Below are positions 23,483-35,219 of a stretch of DNA of 64,000 bases, in pieces (position 1 is the stretch's first letter; every line of letters starts with the position of its first letter). Below the pieces are notes generated by a model, which was not told where the DNA came from, did no database searches, and saw only the letters and a list, made by a program, of their open reading frames with translations. The position numbers and the translations under genes were made by a program. Source of the stretch: Nephrocerus scutellatus (taxonomy: Eukaryota > Arthropoda > Insecta > Diptera > Pipunculidae); assembly GCA_947095585.1 (NCBI GenBank), contig OX352762.1:92974249-93038248 (forward strand), read 5' to 3'.

Positions 23483-23792
23483 GATGATACGCAAAATTCG
23501 TGTTTATCAAACAAGATTCATGAAACGAGGTGAAACCTTGAAAGAGCAAATCTAAACAACAAAATGGAGGTGAAAATGGATCCTATCGTAAATTCATTTG
23601 ATTTTTTATCGGCAGCTATATGCAGACTGCCTGTATCTGGATACATAAAGCACAAAAAGTGCACAACATCGACGATATGAAGTTGAAGATGTGTATTTTC
23701 GCACCGAGTGGATTGTATTAGTGTAGCAAAGTGAATTTAAATGGAGAGCGGTCCGCATGTTAATGTTGGTCTGCAAAAAATATTTTACTTAC
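23483..23792. other. CAP intron, nothing recognised
   Basis: AT-rich flank of the exon at 23793. Confidence 0.5.
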
Positions 23793-23958
23793 GCGTCGTC
23801 TTGAGTTTCCCTGCCGCCTCGGACGCTTGTGTTTGTTGCCGACGTCGTTGACTGCAGATGTCTTCGATCCACTGTTCGATATTTTACCGTTGAATAATCG
23901 GAATCGTAGTTGGGCTCCGGCTCTGACACGTATCCGTTCGATTTGTAAGGATAACGCC
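23793..23958 (-). CDS. CAP: CAP exon with SEPEPNYDSDYS block
   Basis: 166 bases from CCACAG|GG to GACGC|GTAAGT, phase 1 to phase 2. It codes RYPYKSNGYVSEPEPNYDSD then YSTVKYRTVDRR, followed by a Thr/Ser-rich and acidic tail (RGGRETQDD). The acidic Tyr-rich block downstream of the SoHo core is conserved in the family and holds several possible phosphotyrosine sites. The out-of-phase ends tie this exon to the one at 18083. Confidence 0.9.
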
Positions 23959-24867
23959 CTGTGGATTCGGACGTAAGATTAGAGATGTTATCATTTAGTT
24001 TAGTCAGCCAATGCTTGGTATTAGTTGTTTGAAGAAAGCAAGAAAAGAAAAGCAACAACATTGAAGTTAGCTCCTTTCTGTTGTCGCATTTGGCAAACAT
24101 TTACAGATTCGCTGATGAAGTTGGTGATGAGTGTGCGGTCTCTACGGGTATATGTACAGGGGCTGAGGAGCTTTATGTGCATTTGGAAATTGATTCGGAT
24201 TAGTTTACATTTTGCAAATACTCATGCTTAGCTGCTAAGAGGGTTAGTAGATGCAACCACAGAGCCACACAGAGCCTAGAATGTAGAATATATACTATAG
24301 AAAAGCAACAACAACTACTGGGTTAGTGAACATGCGTATGCGATTGTCTGTGTGTGTAGAGCTTACACACACATGTACACATCCCTAATCGCATTGGAAT
24401 TCCCGGAATTTGATTTCGATTTGTTATAGAATTTCAAATTGCCACAAAGCGTTATTGGTTGCGAGGATGATTTTGGGTATGGATGGGATTGGGATTGGGG
24501 TCGGTGAAGCAGTTAGTTTTAGTGTTCTAACAATTATATTACATTTTATTGATTTCTGTGTGTGTGTGTGATTGTCCGGTGGAATATGTCCTTTGTTGCT
24601 AAACCTTCTACCAAAGCTGCTCATGCTATTTTCTCATGCGTTAACTGAAAACAAATATACAAACTACTGCAACAACTACTACTTCTCGATATTGTATCCC
24701 ATGGATGCATGCATGCTATTGGCTAACATAAACACATACACACTACGCGTATAAAGCAATTTCAGCTAAAGCAAGCTGCTTCAGGCAATGCTGTGGTTAT
24801 ACCCTTACAATTGTTAAAGTCTAAATAATATAATTTATATAATTTTAAGAAGATAAAAATTGTTCAC
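23959..24867. other. CAP intron, nothing recognised
   Basis: Short GT/CA runs (24350-24375, 24555-24570), no exon found. Confidence 0.5.
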
Positions 24868-24900
24868 CTCTGGGACATTTGTAGCGTATCACATAATCAT
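24868..24900 (-). CDS. CAP: CAP 33-base microexon within the SoHo region
   Basis: Acceptor GCGCAG|AT and donor AGAG|GTGAAC bound 33 bases coding DDYVIRYKCPRG when joined to its neighbours. Phase is 1 on both sides, the same as the junction between 25478 and 23958, so isoforms with or without these 11 residues both stay in frame. D-D-[YF]-V-x-R-Y-K matches the type of sequence that follows the W-Y-K core in this family. Confidence 0.8.
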
Positions 24901-25477
24901 CTGCGCAGCTCAAGTTGATGAGGGACGATGATGAAGACGACGACGCCGCGAGGGGATGAAAAAATGCATTTGATTACAATTTAAATGCCATTAAGTGAAA
25001 AGCAAATACAAATTAATTAAAATTTCAAAGTGAAAAAAAACGTCACGAATCAAAGAATCCTTTCAAAAGGATCTGTATTCTTTGTTTTTGTTTGTCTTGT
25101 GCATCCTTTTCGAAGCAACAATAAAACAAGAAATGTTGTTCTCTTGAATCGCAATTAAAGCAGCGAAATTGAAGTAGGAAACAGAAGGTGGAAAGGAGAA
25201 AGATTAAGAAAAAATACGGTAGTGGATGTAAGAAATAAAATTTAAAAAAAAATGAAAAAACCAATTTGAAAAAAAGTAAAAATTAAGCTGAAATCATGAA
25301 AAGAAGAAAAGAACAAGAAATACACACAGAAGAAGGAACAGAAGAGAAGAATAAGAAGTAGAAAGATACAGATGCTTATCCCGTTTTACATTTTTTGTAT
25401 TGTTTTTGAATTTAATTTTTTTTTATTTTGAAGCTAAGTGTTGCGATTATTGATAATGGTATAATAATTAGTCGTAC

Positions 25478-25550
25478 CGCCATGTTTTTGTTTGTGTATC
25501 GTTTGGTAAAGACGTTTGTACCATTCGTGCTGATGTGGCTCCTTGACCTC
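25478..25550 (-). CDS. CAP: CAP exon carrying the SoHo core
   Basis: 73 bases from CGTACAG|GAG to GGCG|GTACGA, phase 0 to phase 1. It codes EVKEPHQHEWYKRLYQTIHK then QKHG. The W-Y-K-x2-[YFM]-x2-I-H-K core is the signature of the sorbin homology domain, which in vertebrate CAP/ponsin binds flotillin and targets the protein to membrane rafts and adhesions. With the preceding exon (1 to 0) and the following ones the phases are unequal, so this exon is not skippable alone and is probably constitutive. The donor is slightly off consensus. Confidence 0.9.
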
Positions 25551-25662
25551 CTGTACGTAGCGTAGCATCGCAAAATAAAACCAAGATAACGAGGAGATAA
25601 ATAACCAATTAGTAAGTATGGATATAATTGTTTCTTTTGTATTTCCATTCGCATTTGCATAC

Positions 25663-25802
25663 CGATCTTAGTATAATTGGCATTCCATCGTTGGTCGTCG
25701 GGCCAATGCCATCGTATTGCCTTCGACCCAATTGCGTCATTTTCTTCGGAAGATCGTATTCTGATTCGGGTTCGCTCAAATACTCGTGCTTAACGTTATA
25801 AA
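25663..25802 (-). CDS. CAP: CAP exon leading into the SoHo domain
   Basis: 140 bases from TTTGCAG|TT to ATCG|GTATGC, phase 1 to phase 0. It codes YNVKHEYLSEPESEYDLPKK and then QLGRRQYDGIGPTTNDGMPI and ILRS. The YDGIGP...GMPI block directly before the SoHo core is shared with vertebrate SORBS proteins and is one of the best anchors for the gene identity. The SEPE/SEYD repeat is echoed in the exon at 23793-23958. Confidence 0.9.
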
Positions 25803-26639
25803 CTGCAAAATTAACATTCGTATATGTTTTTTGTTTGTTTGTATAAAAAGCCAAGCATAAAATGCTAAGGGAACATCTATACTATACTGGCTGAGTAGGG
25901 ACATAGAAGGAGAAGCATGCTTAGGATCTGTTTTAGGGGCAAGCAAGAAATGCAACAAAAAATGATTTGATACTGGTACTGTTTGCACGCACACACTCAC
26001 ACTTTATTAGTAGCCTCACGATGCTTGACATATATCTCTTACGGATCTTGTACGACCATCTTACGGATGCTGTACGTAACCGAAGTTCTGCCCTTTGATC
26101 AATGTTTTGACCAAATCTTTACACTTCTTATTAATGGCTATTTCTGTCTTATAAAGAACGGTCGGGTATACGGAAGATATCCGATATCCGTGGCGACATA
26201 AACATCTATCTTAAACTCAAGAAATAGATGCAGACATCAGGTGGATAGCGGCACATAAACTATCAATAACCCCAAACAAGACAAAGATTGTTATTTCCAA
26301 AAACGATAATAATGATAAAGATGTCCCCAAGCTGTGAAGCATTTTACCGTGATAATTGCCTCCAAGGCAAACTGCACATAAGTCTGCAAAAAGTGTCACC
26401 TCTCTAAGCTGTCTTATAGCAAATGGTTGCGTACAAAAGTCTAACAAGCGCCGCCTTCATTCACTTCCTCTTATAAGAATTATAAGAAGGTATGAACTGA
26501 CTCCCTAACTCCCTAAGGAAATGTACCGAAAAAGGGTTTTGCAGCTGCAACGACATGACGTTCGGCTTACCGCTCACTATACGTCCACCTTTACTGGTAA
26601 TCGCAGCGGTTACAGCTATAAATCTGTTGGCTAACGAGC
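25803..26639. other. CAP intron, unassigned
   Basis: No recognised element. Two minus-strand frames (26217-26447, 26461-26643) lie next to the CR1 copy but show no motif I can name. Confidence 0.4.
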
Positions 26640-28560
26640 CCAACGCGCTCTATTTTTTTATAATGTACACACGCTAAAGAGATTTGCACCCTTATAATGC
26701 TTAGCACAGCGTGGGCGTTAGGAAATTAGGGAGAGGAAAATATGAGATGTCTATGCACGTGTGTCTTAATCGACTGCAGATCATACAAAAGCGGAAACAC
26801 AGAATCAGGCAATTTATTCCACATAACTATCGTGCGGCTAAAGAAAGAATCTCTGAATTGGTTAGTACGTCCGAAGACAGGCTTAATGGAAGACAGAATT
26901 GAGTTTTAGAAGCTTCAACTCAACTATAACCTTGTTATGCTGTTAAGGGCAGAATTTAACGTGCTTAACATATTTTGTTGCTCAAGTTCCACTTGTGACG
27001 AAGAGGGGCGTGCAGAAAGCATGAAATCATATGAAAAGGTAAGAGTGCTGTAGTCAGCAAAAGAATGGATTAGATTAGAAGGAGATAATTAATGAAATTC
27101 AGAAAGAGTGTCAGAGACAAAACAGAGCCCTGGGGAACATCGGCGTTTATGTCGTGAACATTGGATTTGAATCCGTCCAACACGACCTGAATAGCACGGT
27201 AAGAAAGTCCAATCGAGCAGGGCGTTATTAATTCCATAGCCATTCATTTGCGACAAAAGAGCTTAATGCCAGACTCTGTCAAATGCCTTGGAAATATCGA
27301 GTACAACATCTTTACTTTCACCAAATTTGTTAAAAGACTGGTTCCACTTTTCAGTGAGATAAGCCATCAGGTCACCTGTAGAACGTTGCCTACGAGAACC
27401 ATACTGCTGGTCACTAAGGTTTTCACGTGATTCAAGGTATTGCATTATCTTACGATTGATCAGGGTTTCCATGACCTTGGAGAGTATAGATGCTAGTGCA
27501 ATGGATCGCTACGAGGAAAGAGATAACATTTCGCCTTTTTTAGGAACAGGCTGGATAAAGGCTGTTTTTCAATTCCTTGGGACGACTCCAGAAGAATAAG
27601 AGAAATGGAAAAGTCTGCGCAGTGGCAATGCCAACGTTGAAGAACAGCTCTTCAAAATTATAGCAGGAATACCATCAGGTCCAGTAGATTTATGAATGTT
27701 GAGATCATTGAATACTCTAGCCACTCGACGAGTACGAAAGTAAATCTGTCCCATAGAGGATTCGACTCTTGCAAGTTCCGGCGGTAGCAACGCGCTATCT
27801 GGTAGCGTGGAGCTAGCTGCGAAATGTGAAGCAAGCAGATTGGCCTTGTTTATCGGGCTGACAGTTGGAATGTCATTGAGAATGAGCGTTGGAATTGAGG
27901 ACGAGGCAGTATTCGTTTCACGAATGACCAAAAATGTTTACTTCCTTTGGGACATTGAAGTATTTTTGTCTCAGTTTTTGGTCATAGTCGAATTTGACTC
28001 GTCTAAGCTACACATTGCAATCATTTCTGACTCGTCTATATTTTATTCGGTTTTCCACAGTATGGTTTTCTTTATATTTATAACCGAATAGCTAGTAGCC
28101 TCTTCCAAGCATTTCCCTTCGGTTTGATACACTTTGTCCTGGAAGGGATAAACTGTCTCATACCCTCAAGCATTATGTTAGTGATCATATCAGAAGTGTC
28201 ATCCACACCACTATTGGCGTTAAGTGTCCAGTTAATGCTTCTAAAGAAATTATTGAGGCCATCCTAGTCGGCTTTCTCGTGTAACCATACTTTTCTTTGA
28301 GGAGTTTTTTCTTTAACTGTGTGGTTTGACAACGAGAAATTAGCTGATACTACACAATGGTCTGAAGAGCCTAGAGGTGATAATAAGCTGACGGTGTATT
28401 TGTTAGGAAGGGAGGTTAGAAACAAGTCAAGGGTATAAGTGTTATGACTTATAATGTCGGGAATTCGAGTGGGATCAACAAGTTTGGCAGTAACTTTCCA
28501 AAAAAAAAAAAAGGTAAAATAAAGAGCAGAAAATTTCATTATATAAGCTCAGATCCAAAT
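26640..28560 (-). mobile_element. CR1/Jockey-like LINE, 5' and 3' truncated
   Basis: Reading minus: end of the endonuclease (VDPTRIPDI, TLDLFLTSLP, PLGSSDHCVV), linker SSIPTLILNDIPTVSPINKA, RT start FNDLNIHKSTGPDGIPAIIL, QYGSRRQRSTGDLMAYLTEK, DISKAFDRVWH, then decayed PQGSVL. 3' part near 26640-26910 matches the copy at 44.95 kb. Several frameshifts. Confidence 0.85.
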
Positions 28561-28910
28561 CGGGCTCATATCCTTCGAATCCAAGATGGCTGGGCCACAA
28601 AACATCTTAATTCAGTTATATGACATGACAAAGAACGGATTTAAAATTTGGGAGGAACGTCGGTGTCTTTTTGTTATCGTAAATATAAATTTGCCAAATC
28701 AGCTAATTAAGTAGATGGTGGGTGATCTTGGTGGATGTGTCGCTTCTTTTCGTTATATGTGTTGTGAAAAATGTGTGTCAATATAAAACAAGAAAACTCA
28801 CTCAGGTGATGGTAAAAGATTAAAACATAAACAAACAACTAAAAAACCATTAAATTGATTAAAAAAAAAGTTATAAAAAACACCTCATAACCAGATTCCC
28901 AGATACTTAC

Positions 28911-29006
28911 TGACTTCATTAGGCCTCAGAATGGCTGGACCCGCGTTCTGATTACGCCGCACAATCGGACGATGCAGTTCCGATGCTGAAGCAGATCTTT
29001 CAAAAC
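28911..29006 (-). CDS. CAP: CAP internal exon
   Basis: 96 bases from CATTAG|GT to GTCA|GTAAGT, phase 1 to phase 1. It codes FERSASELHRPIVRRNQNAG then PAILRPNEV, a basic linker ahead of the SoHo region. It is hidden from simple ORF searches because no ATG lies in it. Length divisible by three with matching flanking phases makes it skippable. Confidence 0.8.
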
Positions 29007-29234
29007 CTAATGAGCACAAAAGCACAGTTGCAGGTGGTGCAGGAGATGAGATGAAACCAAAAATGAAAAAAAAAAACTAAGCGATCGAGTGAATGACTAC
29101 GAAAGTTTAATTCTCAATTCGAAGGAAATTATAATCCCGAAGAGATAAGTATTTAAAGGGTGGAATGGAAAGGTAGAACCGAAAATAAGAGTAGCAAAAG
29201 GAAACCGAAAAGTCTACAAAAAAGACAAATATAC

Positions 29235-29681
29235 TTTTAATCTTCTCCGCTATGCTCGATGAAGCATTGACGTCCGATATGGTGGTCTCCGACGGGCTAT
29301 TGAGATTGCTGCAACTGGTGCTGGTGGCTGGTGGCGTCGGCGGCTGTTGTGGTCGCGGCGCCGTATATGACCAGGGCGGCTGAGCAGCAGACTCTATTGG
29401 AGCCGATTCCTGTCGGACATACCTCCGGGGAAGAGTGGGCGACTCAAAGCGAACCGGACGGAAAAATTGCTTGCGTTCGGTTGTAGGCGACGGCTGTGGT
29501 GTCCAGATGGGCACTGACGGTGGCGGTGGTGGTGTAGGTGGCGTCGGAGTTGTCGTCTGATGATAATGATGATGATGATGCTTTTGATCAGAATGGCATT
29601 CAGTGTTTTCCTCTGATGGAGAGATTTCGTTCAAATTAGTTCTAGACGATGTTGGAGTTTGATTTTTAGGCGTCCAAATTC
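29235..29681 (-). CDS. CAP: CAP large internal exon, WTP repeats and Pro-rich region
   Basis: 447 bases from CGCAG|GA to AAAA|GTATAT, phase 1 at both ends (149 codons). It starts GIWTPKNQTPTSSR, has a run of His, then TPTPPTPPPPPSVP and a second related motif PIWTPQPSPTTERKQFF followed by RPVRFESPTLPRR. The paired W-T-P motifs with downstream FESP look like an internal repeat typical of fly CAP; the Pro stretches are candidate SH3 or EVH1 ligands. The tail is Ser/Thr rich and ends SSSIAEKIK. The open frame downstream of 29235 is intron. Confidence 0.85.
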
Positions 29682-30520
29682 CTGCGATGAATGGCATAGA
29701 GAAGCACAATGGAAGAAAGAGAGAAGAGAGAAGCGATTATGAAATGATATAGTGCATGTTTGACAGCGTCGTCGGCTGCAATCAGCCGCCTGGCCTGCTG
29801 GCCGATACGACTTGAAATCGATGTGAAAATGAAAACTTAATGACACAAAAAAAAACAAATGTTGCTGGAATTTTTAATTATGCCGACATGAATGACAAAT
29901 TGCATATGGGGCGAAAAGGACAATTTTTGTCAGACATGACAACAGACATATAGCAAAACAGAAATGGGCTGGGTAGAAAAGACAAAGGATTTGCATAAAC
30001 GTTGATTTTCGATTCATTTCGAAATGAAACTTTTGAATAATGTTAATCCCAGTTTTAAAGTCGTTGAACATAACAGTAAAATGTCCGACTGTGTCCTGAA
30101 TAATCAGACTGACTGGAATAAAAAATGCTCCTCTTTTAATTTTCATTTATCTGCACAAAAAAAAATCACCATTTATTTGCATTTTGACACCTTAATCCTT
30201 TATTTTTTAGATATGATTCGTTTAGTGACAAAAAACAGCTCGTTTGCATTTTAACTGATTTCAGGCACTTTTACAAAATCAAAAAGCCTTTTTGTGGCGT
30301 TTGTCCTTAATGAGGTACAACCGATTAATTAATATTAAAATATTACTAAGAGGATAAAAAGGCGTGTTGCAGTTACAACACAACTATAAAAATAAAAGTG
30401 CTATCTGTTGTTAATGTTAAGAACGATGAAGTTTCGCGTGTAACTTCATCAGCATAAACCCCAAACTGATTTATGAAAAGTGAAAAATGCTATAGGTATG
30501 AATTTCCCAATGATAATAAT
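29682..30520. other. CAP intron, nothing recognised
   Basis: AT-rich, no supported feature. Confidence 0.5.
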
Positions 30521-30625
30521 ATTCGGCGCGACAGACCGTTGCGGCCTAGCTTCCCGCGACCATTTGTGTCGTGCATGTATATTTTTGGACACAAATGGAA
30601 GGGACCTACAATTTAAGGCCGGATC
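30521..30625 (-). mobile_element. SINE 3' part
   Basis: Starts (on plus) ataatattcggcgcgacagaccgttgcgg and ends in caaatggaagggacctacaatttaa, the reverse complement of the SINE tail. Confidence 0.8.
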
Positions 30626-30631
30626 CTAGTG

Positions 30632-31600
30632 TGGTAATCTGATTGCCAATCACACAGACATCATGCAGCGATCGGAAGAGCACTTTCATGAGATGCTAAA
30701 TGCTGTGTTATTGTGGAAATAGGCAGCCGACCGCTGACAAAGTTAGCAGAATTGCCTTAAAAAATAATGAAACCTCGATATCAGATTGCTTCACAGCTTA
30801 TTAAACCTGGAGGGTCTGTATTTTGCGATCAATTCAGTGACTAATAGTGCAAGTATGGGGCAAAGAAACAATGCCAGAAGATTGAAGAAGAGGCATCCTG
30901 TACCATATCATACCATAATATTGTTGAATTATTTTATACGAGTTATTCCTCTAGCCTTTAAGACCGGAGTCCTTATTGGTCCATATAAGTGTGGCTTCTT
31001 CTCAGGCAATTCAACAACTGATCAGATGATGATGAAAACATTTCTAGAGTTTCAAAACTCACTACACTATCTTTAAATAGACTTTAAGCCCGCTAGATAG
31101 CCAGAGTCGAACTTTATAAGGCCATGAGAGAACTCTACATACCACTCTACAAACTGACATGACAATTTAGGTTGACCAAGATCAACGTTATAGGCCAAGT
31201 TAGAATATCTGGATCACTATCAATGCCATTCAACACGGACTGCTCCTAAGGTTGCACATAAATGAGAGCGAAACAAAATTCATGGTGGCCACGTCTGCGA
31301 GCAAAAGATGATTCCCTCAATAAAGGATCTACAAGATTTACCACGATCTTGACATCGTGAAGATAATTAAGTTCTCGGGCAGAAAGATCTCAGAGCGAAA
31401 ATAATTCTGCCGGAAAATCATTTGCATTAGGATTTATGGGACCGAGGTAGTCCAAGAGTACGCTAGAAAAATGGTATAGAGCGGCATGCAAAATTGGATG
31501 ACATCGGCTCGAAGTCGGAATCATTGGAGGGATTTTTTGTAGGAGGTCAGGACCGAACGGTGGTTGAAGAGGCAAATGTCTACTTAGCATCGGAAGTATG
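30632..31600 (+). mobile_element. RTE-like LINE fragment (family A)
   Basis: Decayed GNLI..., HFHEMLNAVL, then MGQRNNARRLKKRHPV where the 56.9 kb copy has VWEEEAMPEDWRRGIL, GPYKCGFFSGNSTTDQ (RT), and VELYKAMREL. Many stops. Confidence 0.75.
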
Positions 31601-31949
31601 AATTTATACCCTGGTGACAACAAATTCTATCACTAGCTACTGTGTAGATTTTAAAACCCCTCTTAGGAAATTTTTTTGGAAATGCTGCCCGTTGAAATTT
31701 ATTATTGAAAATGAACGAGTGGTCTTGAAATTTTTTAAAGTTAACATAAAGCTATAGGTAAATTATAGAATTCTAGAATTGAATATAAGTATAGAATGTA
31801 GAATATAATAGTGGTTGGTATATTTTTAACCGTGTGTTGATAAATAAAATTAAAATGTTGCAACACGTTCTGGTGAAGTACAAAAAAGACACGCTCTCGA
31901 GTCTTACACCTATAAACCCTGAGAAACATACAAAAACATACTCGCAAAT

Positions 31950-32545
31950 TCGATGAAGTGCGGTTTCGGTATCATCGACTTGCCGGCTTTCTATTGCGTG
32001 CCCGAAGGGCGTAGCTTATATTCAGAGGACATATAAATTTTTCACCGAACGTGTATACGTTTGTAACGTTTGTAAGTTTGACGTGTCGTATATCTCGGCT
32101 TCTATAAAACAAAAATTTGATGGGACTCGGCTTTTTCATTCATAGGGGTTACGCCTGAGAAAACTGAAAATACTCAATCTATGCATCGCTATCGATGTTT
32201 TTTAAGCCTCAATGTATGCAAAGTAAAACGTGGTTTTATCAGTATATTTCAGAAGACGCTTTTTACTGAATGATCTATCGCTTATGAATGAAAGATCTAC
32301 ATTTAAAGTTGCATACTGTTAGGCTTCTAAGATAAAATAATCTTTAAACTGAATTACAACTGAATATACATACTCGGGTGTGTGCAGTCACTCGCATAGC
32401 AGAATACATTAGCTCGTGTGTCTATAGTAGTGGAAAGATTTTGGTAGGAACTCGTATATATCTCGGCTTCTACCAGTCAGAATTTAATGGGACTAGTTTT
32501 AAAACAATTGTGACGCGTGGGACGCGTGTGGCGCGTGTAAAAATA
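31950..32545 (-). repeat. Dispersed non-coding repeat, copy 1
   Basis: Complement of 60850-61440. Shared blocks include cccgaagggcgtagcttatattcagaggacat, cgtatatctcggcttct, actcgcatagcagaatacattagctcgtgtgtctatagtagtgg. The cgtatat-ctcggcttct segment occurs twice within the unit (about 32086 and 32454). Followed by an A/T homopolymer-rich stretch to about 32640. Confidence 0.75.
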
Positions 32546-32640
32546 ATATTTTTTTAAAAAATGAAAGTTTTTTTTTTAAAAAAAAAAGTTTTATTAAAAA
32601 ATTAAAGAAAGTTTTTTTAAAAAATAAAAAAATGTTCTCA

Positions 32641-33444
32641 CAGAAAATAAATTCCCCAAAAACTTTTACGAATTTTGTGAATTAAATGGTTAATATTAGG
32701 CTTTTAAGATAATTCAGTGTTTAGACTGAGAGAGACATATACTATATTAAGATTTATAGACTGAAATCGGTCTTAATCGGAGCCACACTAAAATGAAAGT
32801 CTTCTGAACTGAGTGTGCATGCATTGTTAGCATATTACTCGGCAAATATGTCATTATAGATTGATTGCAACTAGATAAGAATCAAAAAATTCAACTAAAA
32901 GATAGGTAAGCGAACGTATTTGCCATAAGCCAACCATCGCAAAGAAAATTATAATTTCTTGTGACGTTTGCGAAAATCAAAAGCGGTTACGACCCCATAT
33001 TTTTTTTATTTATTATTTTTTTTAAATAATATTTTATATCTTTTTGTAAAATGCCTTTAAATATAAATTTTACTGATATTATAAAGGTTAATACATATTT
33101 GCAAGATCTTAAGAACAACGAGAAAAAAATATAAATTGCAGCTTTTTTGGTGATGAAAACCTATATCGTCCCATTGGCGCTGTAGCTAAATTCAGCCCCT
33201 AGTTAATACAAAATAAAAAGTGGAAAGTGAAATATAAAAGGAAATGATAAAGTAATTTTTCTTGCTACACAAACTTGCAAACAAAGCCTTTTTCCTTCCT
33301 GCAAGAAACTTTCTGATATCGAAACAGGGAAGTTCATTCAATTTCCTGTGAAACAAAAGGAAAAACTAACTCAACACCGCATAACCGCTACACAGAAGAA
33401 TATTCCCTGAGAGCATTCGGGTGCGTACTGCACTGAACTCTTAC
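32641..33444. other. CAP intron, nothing recognised
   Basis: AT-rich, no supported element; precedes the signal-peptide-like exon in reverse order. Confidence 0.5.
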
Positions 33445-33496
33445 CATTTGACTGACTAGCGGCGGCGGTTAACAGAAGAAACCCGCATAACCACAT
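33445..33496 (-). CDS. Signal-peptide-like first exon, gene uncertain
   Basis: ATG at 33496 (context ACAATGTGG) starts MWLCGFLLLTAAASQSN and runs one base past to a good donor AATG|GTAAGA. The hydrophobic stretch followed by small residues (AAAS) has the shape of a cleavable secretion signal. It ends in phase 1, so it could splice into the CAP exon at 29681. A SORBS adaptor with a signal peptide would be unexpected, so this may be the first exon of a different secreted-protein gene nested in the CAP intron. Confidence 0.4.
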
Positions 33497-34544
33497 TGTT
33501 GCTGTGCTTTTTCTTTGCACTTTAAAAAAAAATTACCCTTGATCCCTGAGTAAAATCGATTGAAAGATTTCCAAAAGTAAAAATAATGAATAATTAGCTC
33601 AGAACAACAGCGTAATACAGCGATATGACAAAAAGTGGTGCAGACGGACGGACGAACGGAAAGAAAGGATGACGATGAGCGTCGGCGACCTGTTGAGCGA
33701 AACTTGGCGAAGCAAAACTTTCATCTCTTTGACTAGCTGCTGCCTCTTCATTAATCTCATCCGACTACGAGCAAGATAGATGAACAAAAACTTTTGAAAA
33801 GTTTCGGCGGAAAGCCAGAGAGGCAGTCCTTGAAATAATCAGAGCAATCTGTTTCATCTGCTGAAAAACATGAGTTATTTTTAGAGCGCCAGCAAAATAG
33901 CACAGAAACCGCTCGAAAAACAAAAATTGAAATAATAAAAGTTTAACTCAATTATTGTTTACAATGTACGATATACGGATGTATGTGTGTGTGTGTGTGG
34001 TGAGTGCGGACGTTTTCTCAAAAGTTAATTCAAACTTAATCGCTGAGTAGCGTAACCTATGCCACCTACACGCTACACAACGTCGTCGTCTGATACGTGA
34101 CGACAAACACATGTCTATATCCCTTTGAAAGATGACGAAAATAGCAACAACAAAAAAAAACTAAAGTACATTATTATCTGAATAATCAGAATTAAAATGT
34201 AAATAAATCGGAGTCAAAAAGTGACTTTTGGCAGGGATCCCAGGTTTTCCGCCAAAGCAGAGATTTTCATCAACCGAAAAACCGAACAACCGATGCTATG
34301 CGTCATCGGTGAGCCTTGTATGAGTGTGCGTATTTGTGTGGGAGTAGTATATTTTATGGGGAGCACGTCGATCGGTCGGCAAAATTAACCGACTAACGTA
34401 ACGGTATCATTAGTCAGGAATAGAATATAGGCGCAATTTATTTGCCACCTGTGTGTGCCCACTCCCAACTCAACATAAATGAATGACACCGACAGCCAGA
34501 TACGATTGAGATTTCATATCGCGGATTGAAATTGAAAGACTTAC
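33497..34544. other. CAP intron or promoter region between two possible first exons
   Basis: Free of transposon similarity. It has a (GT)n run (33985-33999) and may hold promoters for the exon at 33496, but no core element is clear. Confidence 0.4.
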
Positions 34545-34663
34545 CGCGATACTGCCTGTCTGTCAGCATCGGTAGAGTGTCGGCAGTGAGATGCGCCCAC
34601 TTGCAAAAGCTCCTCCAGTGGCAGGTAAATATGTTTCTCCTTTTTCCTTTGTGACGATGCCAT
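34545..34663 (-). CDS. Possible alternative first exon, two overlapping starts
   Basis: A strong donor GCG|GTAAGT ends a stretch open in two frames. The first ATG (34663, in AAATGGCATCG) gives MASSQRKKEKHIYLPLEELL and more, but ends in phase 2, which does not fit the next CAP exon (29681). A second ATG at 34569 gives MLTDRQYR and ends in phase 1, which fits and would read into GIWTPK. If this is a CAP exon, the second start is the productive one and the first would act as an upstream overlapping ORF. No transcript evidence is available here. Confidence 0.35.
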
Positions 34664-34935
34664 TTATAAAATTTTTACAAGCAACTCCCAGAACAGAACC
34701 CTCTTCGTGCTCTTAATTTATCATCATCATCATGAAACGTTACAGCTAGTGCACTAAAACTTCTGTAAGCTCAGGTCACATACACTTGCACATATTTTCT
34801 CTATAACAATACTAGAGTACGAGTATTAATGCCTTGTTTGCAGGTATAATGAATTCCTGTATGCATACTATTGTCATTTTTAGGAAAGAGAATGAATTCC
34901 AAGTCATAGGAGGCTGGAAATCCCCTCCAAAATAA

Positions 34936-35219
34936 GTGTGATCTGCAACTGATAAAATATTTTGGGTGTTCCATCTGTTTTTTGCTCAGAATATCCTTAT
35001 GTTTTACTTTCTTTTATATAGTAAAAGGAAGTATAGTAATCATAAACATTTTCGAACTCGGAATTTTTGCAGATTTACCTATTCCGTATCTTCTAGTCAG
35101 AAAAAGCGAAAAATAAAAAATCTCTGTCTGTCTGTGTCCACTCTACAGCCCAGACGGCTGAATTGATGGAGATTGAAATTCATATTTAAGCTTTTTACAT
35201 AAATTGGAAGGTCCCAGTT
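34936..35219 (+). repeat. Dispersed repeat R, left part (interrupted)
   Basis: Complementary to about 41380-41510: ctgtctgtctgtgtccactctacagcccagacggctgaatt and ttacataaattgg. Its continuation lies at 37347-37560, beyond an inserted LINE. Confidence 0.8.

Noticed and set aside
29107..29234. Extension of the CAP ORF past 29235
   Set aside because: The donor GTATAT at 29229-29234 is in phase with the next exon, and the extension is low-complexity intron.
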